Origin: Luscinia megarhynchos
Lineage: Eukaryota; Chordata; Aves; Passeriformes; Turdidae
DNA length: 64,000 bases
Direction of reading: 5' to 3'
Assembly (NCBI GenBank): GCA_034336665.1
Contig: CM067566.1
Coordinates: 28,054,330 to 28,118,329, forward strand
How positions within the stretch are numbered: the first letter of the stretch is position 1; each line of letters opens with the position of its first letter. The notes beneath the pieces are model-generated. The model was not told the origin of the DNA. It ran no database searches and was given only the letters and a program-made list of their open reading frames with translations. The position numbers and the translations under genes were made by a program. This document shows positions 13,336 to 25,474 of this stretch, one piece after another.

Positions 13336-16300
13336 ATCTGGAAAATCCTTTGCACCCTTAAAAATCTAAAGAAAAAAAATGTGCAAACAACTTCACTATC
13401 AAGCTGTACATAAAGTCAGTCGATTGCAAAATTTACATGATTTGGAGTTTAATAATTTGGAAGAATCTGCTTCTTTACTTGGCCACAAAGTAGAGTTTTT
13501 CATCAGTGTCAACAAGGCTTAAGTCAGTATGCTTTTAATGACAATTTGCTGGGCTTTATGTTGATAATTATAATTTAATTTTTTTCCTAACTCAACACAG
13601 TTAGATTACTACAGAGACTTCATTACAGCCACAGGCAGGACAGCAGCTGAGGTAAACAATTTTCTCCCTGTGATGCCAGTGCTCACTAAACACTTATTGA
13701 AACAATGGTCTATAAAAGGACAATAAATGTTTGCATCTTGGATATTGTTCTCCAATAAAATTATCACTTCACAAAAATGAATATCAGTGACCTGATACTA
13801 TTACCATCATTACTCAGTGTGAGCATTTATGGCTGTTCTGTTCAACATGTTTAATTGTTATTTTCTCTGCACAATGAAGTTCACAGCATGTTAAAATAAT
13901 AAATAATCATGTAATGAAGAGAATCATATTTTTACCAGTGTTCTGTGACTTGAAATATTTCTAATAATAATAATAATATGCTATGCTGAATTTTCAAGGA
14001 AGCTGGATTCAAATACATCTCTGGTTTGATGTTTCTCAAAAAATATGCCTTTCTAAGCTACATCTTCAAAACTGAACCACATTTCAGAACATTTTCAGGG
14101 TATTTTTGAAAGATTATTTCACTTCAAAATCTTACTATTTCATTGTATTTTGCTTTATAATCATCTAACTTTGCGTGTGGTGTTTGAGAATAAATTTTTG
14201 AGGTGTATTTAACTACACTGACTGTTAAGGATAACCCTTAATCAAACTAGGTGGGTAATAGCAACACAAGATTCCATATAGCTGAGTTGTCTTAGAAGAA
14301 AGTGGATGCCTCAGGAGACAATTAGACTGCTGAAAGATACAGCAGCATTCTGCCCTACCACCTGTGATAGGTCTCTATCTCAAATATTCCTTCTGCTAGA
14401 CAAAGAGATAAATTTTGTCTTACTGAATGAATTCTAAAAGAATTTAAAATTCAAATAGAAACAGAGTCAGAAAAACTACAGCAAACCATTGGATCTTGGT
14501 TTAAAAAACCCACCACTCTTCTATTGAACCTGGTGGGCCCCCATCTCTGTTGCTTTACATATCCCAGTAAGGCATAACACATTCACAAGTGCTAGGTACA
14601 GCACTCTACATCTGCTCAGCTCCTTCTCTCAAGGCCACTGAGAAGATAGGATGAATAATGTCTTTGCTAAGGATATTTCATTGGGAGAAAACTTGGCAAC
14701 CACATCAATGGAAGATGGCAGGACCAATATTTCAGTAGCTCCACAAAAACTGGCACTAATTTTCCTCTGTGAATGATACAAAGTTGTTAAATCAGTCTCA
14801 GTAGATGGTGGCAAAAGTGTAATCTTCAAGCATCAGGAAAGATATTTTAAGAGTGGCAGATTCATTAAACTCAGCTGGACTAGAAGTAGCAGGTGGAATG
14901 AACACTTTATGAGGAAATGCCTTCTTTAAATAGTTAAATTCTGTCTGTAATTTGATGTCTAAATTTCATGTGGTAGGGTAATAATGTAGTCCGCAATGAA
15001 AGAAGAGGAAAGATTGGAAATAGGAATGAAAACCTGAAATTCTAGAAAGATGGAAAATAAGCTTCTAAATACTGTTCTTTTTCCTCTTATTTACATATAT
15101 GTGTAGCACAACTCTGTCATATGGCTAGAAAATCAATACTTGCTCTTCTGGCCTAAAATATATAACTCTATTAATTCATATTAAAAATAACATAGACCAG
15201 ATATCAGAGTACAGAAAAAGCTACACTGAGTAAGTGTTATGATATGAAGAACAGGAGTATTTTTTATAAAGAGACTGATTACATTTTGAGTTTTACTTGT
15301 ATTTGTTAAGCTTTTCCAGTAATGTACACAGGCAAATTGATCCTTTTTTTAATCAGTTTTACCTTAATAGGAATTTAATGTCCTCATATTCAATATTAAT
15401 AGATTATCCATCCCTTCAGGATATTTTTAATTAATAGTAATCACAATCATATCGATAAGTAATCATAATTATAGTAATATGCAAACTAAAGTATTGGTGT
15501 TACAGAAACACAAGCATGGTTCAGATCTTTCTACTATCCAAAGTCCTAAAAATATAAGCTATATTTCACCTGTCTGCCTGATAAAAGTATAGGCAGAAAA
15601 GAGCTGAATTCATCCTAATGAAAGAACACAGAGCCCGCTGTGTGAATTTGGTTTAAAAAAGCATATATGTAAGTCTAGATAGATGATATAGATATAGAGA
15701 TAGATAGATAGACACACATACAGTAATCTCTAATTTTATAGCACCTACCAATACAGGCTCCTGCTCCAGTCTAAAAGAATAATATTTTTTAAGTATAACA
15801 AGCGAGGTGCTTGACATGGGGATAAATATTAACATTCTGGTCAGCACTGTTTTACTGAGATAACACTCACAAAAGACTCAATTCTTAAAATACTCTCAGA
15901 ATAGAGATTTAAGTCATTAATCTATAATTTCACCATGTATTTCAAATGATAAAGCTATGGAGAACACCTAAGTAGTTGGTGCAGAGACAAGGAATGTAAG
16001 ATGAAATAACACCTCCATTTCTTAAGCTTACATGTTTTTAATTTCATGTAATATAGAGAACCAAGACTCTAATTTGTTTCCCTTTTTGTCTTCAGCATTT
16101 CCTTTCTTTAATTAGCTTCTTCATCTTCCTTGTTACTAATGGATGCAACCCCGATCAGCAGTTTTATAATTTATAAATACGGTTTCACTGTGATGGCTTC
16201 TTTCTGTGCCTGCCTCTTTACAAACCATCTTCATGGCATCCTAGTACTGTTAAAAAAGACTGCCCATCTTTCTAGCACTCACATGACCAGTGACATCTCA

Positions 16301-17990
16301 CCAAAAAAAAACCAATACCAAGAGATGTTGAATATGAAGAGCAATTTGTAAAACTTCCAAATGAAAGGAGCCTTCAGAACCATCTTCATCAATGATCTAA
16401 AGGCAGCATTAAAAGGACATCAGTGGACCAGTAAGTTCTTTTCTATTACATGATATTTGAAATTATTGCTCACTGCACTTTTAAAACTATATTCAATAAC
16501 CAGACAATTTAGTTTAGTCTTTTAAAGTGCAAAATAATTTTGACTTTCTTTTCAGGTGTTAGTTGATATTTTGGAAAGAAACAAAACAATTTTGGTTGCA
16601 AGGTCACAAATCCCTGAAGATCCCTAAATGAAAAAGATTTTAGCAATATTTTCCAAACCTATTTGAAACCAGGTTTAATAGCATTAAAGGTGTAGTATTA
16701 ATTACGAAAGGGAGATCTAAACTCCTAAATCACCCTGGCAATATTTTTCACCAAAAATGGAATGACACGCTTTATTATTTAAATAATTTCCACATTTTCA
16801 TTTTCTCCATTCTACTTCTGTTTGCATTTTTTTATTCCCAAAAATGTATGCAGAAGTACATTCATTGATGAACAGTCAACTTGTTCATATTCAGGAAGAT
16901 GCAAATCACTGAGGAAGGAAGCTCAACCACAGAAGAGATGTTTCCTTATTGAAGAGGTGTTTCAAGAACTTACAAATAATGAAGATATTTAATATGCAAT
17001 GATTGAGTCATACATTTCTTCCATATTCACTAGCTAAGTTGGTAGTACTGAGAAAGTCCATTTTACTTTATTTTTTTTTCTTTTAAGTAATTAATAGGAT
17101 ACTACCACATCATGGGTTAATAGAAGTGAAACTCAACTTCCAGGTGAAAAATATCCAATCCTTTCAGGTACTGTGGGAAACATAGAGAGATACAGATGGT
17201 CATCTATATCTCATCTTTACTGCATTCAACTACCCTCAGTTCTTTACTGGAAGGAACTGGGCTAAATCATTTGATAGTCTAATGCAGGGAGAGATTTTTC
17301 CTAACTTTCCTCAAATGATTAATGAAAATTATATGAGACTCACCCTATGGAAAATGTGCTCACTGCTTTGAAAAGCAAAAAAGGAATCAATACAGCTTGA
17401 TGAAGAGACAACTGATTGGAATTGAACAAATGAATCCTTCTTTTCATACTAAGAAGAGACCGAAGGAAGGGGGAGCCAGTGCCAATGCCATTTTAGCTTC
17501 TAAGATAAACATAAAGCACAGTTGGAAGAAAAAAAATAACTGCTCTTCACTGGAACTCTACTGAGCCAGCTTTATCAATAGACAGTGTGCAGCTGCCTGT
17601 CCCTGCAAGAAGCCGTGGTCAGCAAAATGGAAAAGTGATAAATATCAAAACACTTGATTTATTGGAGACTCTTACTCAAAAGTCATTACTCAGTCTAATC
17701 CTTCGGAACAGTATATTCAAGGGAGGTAAGTACAGAAAAGAGAGAGAGAGAAATATCTGGAAGACAAAAAGACTGGAAAGCAATCTTTGAAGGTGTTAGT
17801 GTGAAGACAGCTATAAAAACACAGAAAAGTTAGTAGGTGTCCTCCAGAAGTCCATTTCAACTCTGCAAGTGATTAGTTCTGGAATTTATAATGAGTTAGA
17901 TATCTGTGGGTAAGGAGAAAGCCTAATAAATGAGCTTTGAGAAAGACTGGCATGATTCAATCAGTATGCTTATAAAAAGCTTTGGGCAAA
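13336..17990. other. SGCZ: SGCZ upstream intron
   Basis: This is non-coding, AT-rich sequence. A short impure GATA repeat lies at 15677-15712. An open frame with a consensus-like donor lies at 17515-17725 on the plus strand (see findings), but it lacks a convincing acceptor. I recognise nothing else. Confidence 0.7.
15677..15712. repeat. Impure (GATA)n microsatellite
   Basis: Interrupted TAGA/GATA units culminate in GATAGATAGATAGA at the right end and then run into a CA-rich tail. Confidence 0.85.
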
Positions 17991-18000
17991 GAAAATAAAC

Positions 18001-18060
18001 CCCTCCCACCCCCCCCACCCCCCCCAAAAAAAACCACCAAAAAACAAAACTACAACAAAA
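18001..18060. repeat. C-run followed by A/C-rich low complexity
   Basis: Plus strand: CCC-T-CCC-A-C8-A-C8 at 18001-18025, followed by A8 and a CA-rich tail. On the minus strand, which is the SGCZ transcript strand, this becomes G8-T-G8-T-GGG-A-GGG, four G tracts with one-base loops. Confidence 0.95.
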
Positions 18061-21000
18061 CAGTAAGACGAACATAGCAGTGGCTCAAGAAACAAAAAAA
18101 AATTTGCAGTAAACAATGAACTGGGAAAGAAGCCAAGAATTCACTCTTCAAATTGGCAAAAGTAAGCTAATTCTCTGGGTATTTTGGGAAGGCAGCTACC
18201 ACATCAGCAGAAAACACCTTTGCATATCCTAGAAACTATCTGTGACTGTCAAATAGCAAGAAGTAACTCTTATTGAGAACAATCCAGGAAATTAATGAAA
18301 TTTCTAGTCAGTAAAAATCCTCAGCAACACAAAAAAACAACAAAAAAGGGGAAAATATTATTTCTTCAATAGTTTTCTTTTACCACCCTACCACTTTTGT
18401 CTCATAAACAAATAAGAGCCTCCAGAGTTTCCTTTGGATAAAATCTGTCAGATTAATATTCCATGTTTGTTATTCTTCACTGCTAATTTGGCAACTGTAA
18501 ACTCACCAGTAATGAAGTCATTCCTAACAACTCTCACCAGGATCTCAATATGAATGATAAACTTTTTTGACAGAGACAAATTGCAGAAAGTAGGGAGGAG
18601 CTGGAATCTCCCATTTGACCAACTACTCACTGACTTTTGGACCAATGAATCAAGCCTTCTGATCAGAAATATTCAGAGTAATCTTGTCTAAAGTTAAGGT
18701 TTACAAAAATCCAAATCAGCATACCGCAAAATTCATCCTTTATATTACTTATAAGGAATATTTTTTACGAAGGATCCTTAGATTTCATATTTCTGTTCAA
18801 TCAACCCACTGATAGCTGACAGTAAAGCCTAGTTTCTAACGTTTATGGAAAACTCCTCATGCATTCATGCATTTTTCTTCAGCAATAGCCATTTTTAGTA
18901 GACATATCCTATATCTTGGATATTTTTTCTTTTTTATTTTTGGCTTTCTGATATCAATGGACTTAGGGCCTTGATTTAAGATTCCAGAGGCTTTACACGC
19001 TCTGTGGAAAGCTAATTCCTCACTAGGTTCAGCCTATTATTCAGGTAAAGTTATAAAGCCATTCCTTTGGAGAAAATGACCTCATCATTGCCCTAAGACC
19101 TACCATTCCTGGTTAACCTCTCCCCAGTCTGCTAAAGCAACAGGGAACCTGGCATTTTTAGGGTTTCAAAGCTTTCCATTCCTTGCAACATAATTAGTGC
19201 ATTGACAATAATAAATGCATATAATTATCTTCTTGAATCATCTTCCTTAGTCATCTGAACTAGAGGAAACACAAATCAAGCAGAGGAAATGCACATATTG
19301 GGAATTAGCTATCACATATACTGAGCTTTTGATGACCAACAGTGTAGTAGTAGGCCTATGAAAATAAGTAGCATCAATTAAATATTTCATTAATTTAGGG
19401 GGTATTGCTTAGTAGAAGTTGGTCAACAAATCAGGATCCCTTCACAAAGTATTCATTAATAGAGGAAAAAGAAGATAAATGTAAACACATATCTGTTTGA
19501 ATTCTGTCTCAAAGAATAATTACTTTATAATAAAATTCAAAATGGAAAATAAAAACTTGGTTTCATAAAACCTTTGTACCAGTCCACCTAAACTTTTTGC
19601 AAAACAAATTTTCAGTGGATTAGCTATCATATCAACTAATGATATTTTTTCTGAAATGATTAATGTATTATCAGATTGAATGCAGTAATTATGAGCCTCT
19701 TTTTGTTCAATATTTTCATTAAAATCTTCAGAGAATTGTTATACAGAATCATTTGTTCACAAAAGCACCACTGAAGATTAAGGAATGGTATTCACAGAAT
19801 TTTAAGATTCATGGTATTATGAATACTAAAATAATAATAGAGCTGTTTTTTATTTCAAAATATGCAAGCTGATTCTCCGAATGAAACAGAATATAAAGTC
19901 TGTGGGAAAAAATATTTTAGCGATCTTCAAAGGAACAAGGAAACACGAGGTTGGTGATGGACAGGAAAATAAGTTAGCAAAGCCAAGTGTCTAGCTCAGA
20001 CAAAAGCTGGGACCATTTTCAGAATTCACTGTCAAAAGCATCACAGTGCAAAGGAAGGCAGCACCACTATTTCTATGCCTCAGGGAAGACAGAACTTCAA
20101 ACACCGCATTTCTAGCACTTCACAGAGAATAATGAAAAATAAAAACTACCGGGCAGACAAAAAAATAGTTATCTCTGGCTTTTTAAAATGAGTATTGAGA
20201 CTCTACCACTCATGCTCACATATTTTATCTAGTGACTATAGCAATTGCCCTACTCTCTTTTTAAATTCCCTAGGACTTCACCTTACATGCTCCTCGCTAG
20301 AAACTGCTACTGGAGTAGCAAGGCACTGCACAGCTGCTTGTTAGGCAGTCTGATGAAGCAGGATTCCTCATCAGACCTTCCCAGTTCACCACCATCAGCA
20401 CTTTCCTTTTGTTTTCACTAGGCCTTCTTGGGAAAACACAAGAAAGCATTTACACTAAGCACTACAAACATACAGAGGACAAAGAGAAATGTTGGACCCA
20501 AAGCACTGCTTTTTCCTGAACCTACAATGCCATTCACTATGAGAAAGGCAATACTGTACTGTAAATGTGAAAAAGTATGCATACAACCAGGATGGAAATG
20601 TCCACATCTTCAGAATTCTGTGATTGGGTAAGGGATTTTTTTATTTATTCAAAACTATCAGAAAAGAGTGGGCAATCATACCCTTTTTGGAATTATAAGT
20701 CCCAAATTGGAATTAATGTGTCTAAATGATCTAAAGATTTTTTTTTTTAAGTCAAGGATTCTGCCTTTTTTGTTTTAGAGCAATAGACATGGCTTTTGCA
20801 GTCATTAAACATTTCAATACAAAATTTTAGTGATGTTATGATCTTCTAAATTAAGTAAAATCTATGCATGCTTTATTATGCTAGTCTCGATATATCTAGA
20901 TTGAAATCAAGCATTTATAATGGATAAATCAATGTAGCAGATTAAAAAAAAATCAGAGTAACCACTATCATTCATAATAAGTTTCCCTTGGAGAGCTTAG

Positions 21001-21168
21001 ATTGATCTTGTTTATGTACAAAACATCTCATTTTATCATACAAACTTTTAAATTTCAAACAGACCAAAAAAATTGAAACTGTTATATTCCCCTGAGCCCT
21101 CCTGTACAGAAAGATATTTCACCTAATGAATACAAAAATCTTTCAGGTGGTTCTTCATTCTTTGCTAG
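18061..21168. other. SGCZ: SGCZ upstream intron
   Basis: This is non-coding intron sequence with no repeat family I can name. At 20348-20376 there is a 9-bp perfect inverted repeat (GTCTGATGA / TCATCAGAC, 11-base loop). It is short enough to be chance. Confidence 0.7.
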
Positions 21169-21743
21169 TTTTTGCTGGGGTAGAGTTAACTTTCTCAGCA
21201 GTAGGTTGTATGGGGGTATGTTTCACATTTGTGCCAAAAACAGAGTTGATAATTAAAGCATGCTTTTTTTTCATTGCTGAACAGCTCTTGCACAGAGCCA
21301 AGGTGTTTTCTGCTTTTCATAACATTCCACCAGCAAGGATACAGGGGGTGCAAAAGGCAGTGGGAGGGGGAAAGCCAGTTCAGCTGGCCCCAGCTGAGCC
21401 AAGGGATGTTGCACACCATGTGGCATCATGCTCAGTATATGAATTGGGGAGAAGAAGGAAGAGGAGAGACGTTCAGGGATGGCAATTGTCTGTCCAAGTC
21501 ACTGCTTCATGGGGCTCTGCTCTGGTGGAGATGGCTGAACACTGCCTGCCCATGGGAAGGCAGTGAATGAACTCCTTGCTTTGCTTGTTTGTGCAGGTTT
21601 TGCTTTATCTATCAAAATGTTTTTGTCTGAACCAACATTCTTTTTTACTTTCATATTGCTGGTTCTCACCCCCTTCCAGTGGGTGGAAGAGTGAGAAAGA
21701 GGTTGTGAGGGGTTTAGTTGCTGGCTGGGGTTATACCATGACA
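21169..21743 (+). mobile_element. Solo LTR of an avian endogenous retrovirus (copy 1)
   Basis: About 575 bases match a common avian ERV LTR type, probably ERVL-like (family name from memory, not checked). Landmarks in order are GCTGGGGTAGAGTTAACTTT near the 5' end, a block with GGATACAGGGGGTG and a CCCCAGCTGAGCCAAGGGAT block, GGCATCATGCTCAGTATAT with a TATA-like element near 21435, GGAGATGGCTGAACACTGCC, GCAGTGAATGAACTCCTTG, and a 3' end of GCTGGGGTTATACCATGACA. No internal retroviral genes flank it, so it is a solo LTR. The ends are approximate and I see no clear target-site duplication. Open frames of up to 146 codons over it are not retroviral proteins. It lies antisense to SGCZ. Confidence 0.85.
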
Positions 21744-24700
21744 GAGGGGAATTCTCTGTGTTAATTTTAGTGTAGGAGAATGGGAAGTATTGCAGTTTAA
21801 GCTTATATTCATTTAATGATGAGCAGTATTTTTGCTGAGCAAGGCTAACTGCTCTGACTTAATATTAATAAAAATTTGAAAGACGAAAAGGTTTAAAAAA
21901 TTTGTGCTTAAAGCAGACATTTATTTCATCCTTTAATTATGAATAGCTTGGATTATGAAGAACCTATTGCCAAAAGAAAATTAGTTCTGTTTCACCTTAT
22001 TAGAAAATCCTACTGAAATACTACTTCTGAAGCACTGACAAAATTGGTTAGGAAGTAACTTCTATCTCTGCTTTGTATCATATGCATTCAGCCCATAGAG
22101 AGTGAGTCATTCTTGCCTTAAAAGTCAAGTTTCTGAGACATCATCTCATGAGATGCACAGAAAGTGTTTTCAAGGTGATCTGGCACATATACAGCTAAAA
22201 CTGGGGCCTCTATCCTAGAAAGGGAATTAATTTAATATTGCAGTTTAATTTTCTAGGTCAGGTGTATCAGCATACTGTTTATTAGACTCCTTGGAAACTC
22301 AGTTCTGTGTAAAGATAAAGACAAAATATTTATATGAGAAATTCCTTATTTTGAGTGTGAATTGTTTTTCTTCTCTTTTCAAAATGAAGGAGATTCTTCC
22401 AGACGTAAAAATTATTATCTACAAAAATATATTTAGAGTTACCTTATATTTGTTGGCAAAGATTTCCTGCTGCAACATTATTCAGTATGCTATTCATTTG
22501 AATAATTTATCCCATTACTTTTACAAGACTGGTAATAGAATCTTGCCATGGAAAAGAACTGGAAGGTACTAAAGGCATCTACAGCTTATTATGATTTGGA
22601 ATAAACAGAAGAATCAAGACCACCACCATATCATTATTTCACTTAAGCAAAGATCTTTGTCCCCTGTCCCTTTTCTAAAAGTTATTTCAGAACCAGGAGG
22701 AAAAAATGTAGATGCCAATGGGTGTTGAGGATATATCCTAAAATATGCACACAAACTCAGCTAATACTGAAAGCATCAGGCCACTGTGAAGTCCTAGACA
22801 AATGACATATTTCACTCAGTTATTCAAGTTCAACAACATGAAGAACAACAATTAAGAAAATTAAATATATGATCAGACATCATTATGGATACAATCCTTG
22901 TAGGCATTTATGGGGTTCCTGCCAATCCAAAGAGAGAAATGTTTCTCAGTAGAAAAGTGGGGAACCACAGTTGGTTTCTGCCAAACTGCCTAATTCTACC
23001 TACAGCATCACACATAGGAAAACCCTATGTAACAATGTATTTTCTACACTCCACAATGTAAAATATACTTAAGTTGTATTTCAGTATTGTACATCAAATT
23101 AGTTACACAAGCTATAAAAGTTATAACACTGAACATAAAGAAAGAGGAAAAAAACCACACATAATAGCAGCATACCAAGGAATATGATTTACAACAAATA
23201 GGAAACACTATAACTAAGAAAAGAAGCAAGCTCTTTCTGTGCAAGAGCCACAGACTATGAAGAGATGCCTGAATTTGAAATCAATATTCAAGAGTGTTCT
23301 GCTTTCATCCTCTTCAGTCAACAGTGTACTCATAACACACTGACAATTGTTTTCTGACCTGTTTGTGTGCTGTTGGTGTTCCTGCTTTTCTTCCTGTGTG
23401 TCATTGCATTTCAGTAAAATATACTTTTATATACCTGTCTGTGTAAACATTTAGAAAGCATAAATATGGTATACATTCAGAAGCCTCTAATAGCAGTATT
23501 TCAGTATAAAATATAGCTTTTGTGTGTTTATGATTCAGGAGTATAATAAAGCGAATAGATGTATTCACAAGGGATCTCTTAAGCATAAAAGTTAGTTTTC
23601 ATATGTTATCGGTGGCCTTAATCAAATCAAATAAAATCAAATCATTCAAATCAAAATTTCTGAAGTAAATTAGCTTAAAATCTATGGATTTTCTCTTCGT
23701 ACAAATTTCAAATGGGCATAAAAATCTCAAAATCATGGCTACAGTAGTGTAACTGTTGTAGGATTTTTTTCTGAGCATTGTGCTAATGAGTTGTTGCCAT
23801 TTGAAAAGTAGCAAAAAAATTATCAATATTTTGTACAATAAATATTCTAACACCCTAAAATACTACACAGTTTTGCAGGAAGTATTTAGCTTTGTCTTTT
23901 AATACATATGACCTGAGAATAAATTTTTTAAAGTATCTAAATGCATCACCTGAAATTATAACCTACACTGATAAAAAAGCTGCATTTTTCTTCACTGTCA
24001 AAGATTGGTGCAACAGCTTCCAGGTTAAACTAAATTTTTCCTGCTGATGCAGGAATAATTAGAAATAATTTAGCTGGACAGGGCTAGGATCAGTCTCAAT
24101 ACATATTTCTAGCAGGAGGACAGAAAGATCCTTAAAATCCTAAATACATCATGCCCACTCCAAATCCTCCTCATATAATTGTTCTGATCACTGACAAGAA
24201 TTTCCACTTATTTTCAGAAAAACAAGGACACAGTGAAAACTAGGATGCAAGGAGAAGGATAGAAGAGAACAATGTGCCTAAAATTAATTAATTAGTTGTC
24301 ACATCTGATTTAGAATATATCTAACCCTAATAAGGTCTGCCAGCCATGAATATAATTTAAAATGGTTTGGAAATGAAAATCTAATCTCCATCTGCAGCCT
24401 TATTTCAGAGACATCAACATCACTGTTTTGCATGAAAACTTCCAAATTTAATGACTTAGCCTCTCCAAAGTGTTTTCACGTGTTTTAGTAAATTTACTCA
24501 AAACAAACAAAGAAACAAACAACAAAAAAGTGTTTCAAGTACGAGTTAATTAAATAAAACTATTTGTTTCTTTTGTCATATAGGAATGTACTCACCAGAA
24601 AATATATTTACCTCCCTATACAGAGCTAAATCCTGATAATATCTTTACTAAGACAAAATTGATCCCATTATTACTTGATCTGTTTCCAAAATGCACATTA

Positions 24701-24971
24701 TATCAGAATTATCCTGAATATAAAGAAAATAAGTAATTTTTTGTAAAGCACAACAGTGTTGTGATAATTTTCACTTTATCTACTCTTCAATATTAAAAGC
24801 TACACCATCAATCCATTGCAGAAAAAAATGGATAAAAAAATGGATACTAGTAGACAAGCTTTTAAAAAGCAATTCATTAAACCAATTTTTGTTTATGCAA
24901 TATTCTAGTCTAGAGAGATTTTGATAACACCTTGCTAAAAGAGAGCAAGAGTGCTTAACACTGACTGAAAT

Positions 24972-25013
24972 AAGTGAAGGGAGGAGGAGGGAAGAGGAGA
25001 ATAAAAAGGGAAT
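24972..25013. repeat. Polypurine tract
   Basis: An almost pure A/G stretch includes GAAGGGAGGAGGAGGGAAGAGGAG, broken only by single pyrimidines near its ends. Such tracts may form triplex or quadruplex DNA. On the SGCZ strand it reads as a polypyrimidine tract. Confidence 0.85.
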
Positions 25014-25440
25014 TCGATGCTAATCCTACATGTGCTGTTGCAATAATAGCCTCTGCTCCTTATTTAATGGAGAAATCTGTTGACAACTTTTTATTCTTTG
25101 GGTAAACCCTTCACCAGCAAGCACAGTCATCCCTATGAAGCTCAGTGGAAGAGACTGTCACATATTTTGAAAGTCATTTTGGACAATCTGGGACAGCTTT
25201 CTTCCATTAAGCTATTTCTTTAAAGAAGCAAAGTTTGCAATTTAATGTCTGATGTTCAACTCTGTAAGATTGCAAAGCAGGAAGTTTTTTTACTTTTAAA
25301 TTAAACTGCATCATTGTCTAAAATAAATGTGCAAATAGGCACCTAGCACCTGAAGCCACTAATGAATAGAAAGCTACTTTTAGCCACACAGATTGCTGAT
25401 GCCATGGGTTTTTTGGTTTTTTGAGGGGTTTTTTGGTGTT

Positions 25441-25442
<2 letters not shown>

Positions 25443-25470
<28 letters not shown>
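25443..25470. repeat. T28 homopolymer
   Basis: 28 consecutive T follow a run of GGTTTTTT-like units (25405-25440). As poly(A) on the minus strand it could mark an old retrocopy, but no gene-like sequence or AATAAA precedes it on that strand. Confidence 0.95.

Positions 25471-25474
<4 letters not shown>

Noticed and set aside
14629..14829. A 66-codon minus-strand frame in SGCZ orientation with an exon-like composition
   Set aside because: No sarcoglycan similarity and no convincing splice sites at its ends.
21126..21566. A 146-codon plus-strand open frame
   Set aside because: It lies almost wholly inside the solo LTR and matches no retroviral protein; an LTR shows such frames by chance.
25405..25470. 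T28 run as the poly(A) tail of a minus-strand retrocopy
   Set aside because: The sequence that would precede the tail shows no gene-like content or polyadenylation signal; G/T-rich low complexity explains it.
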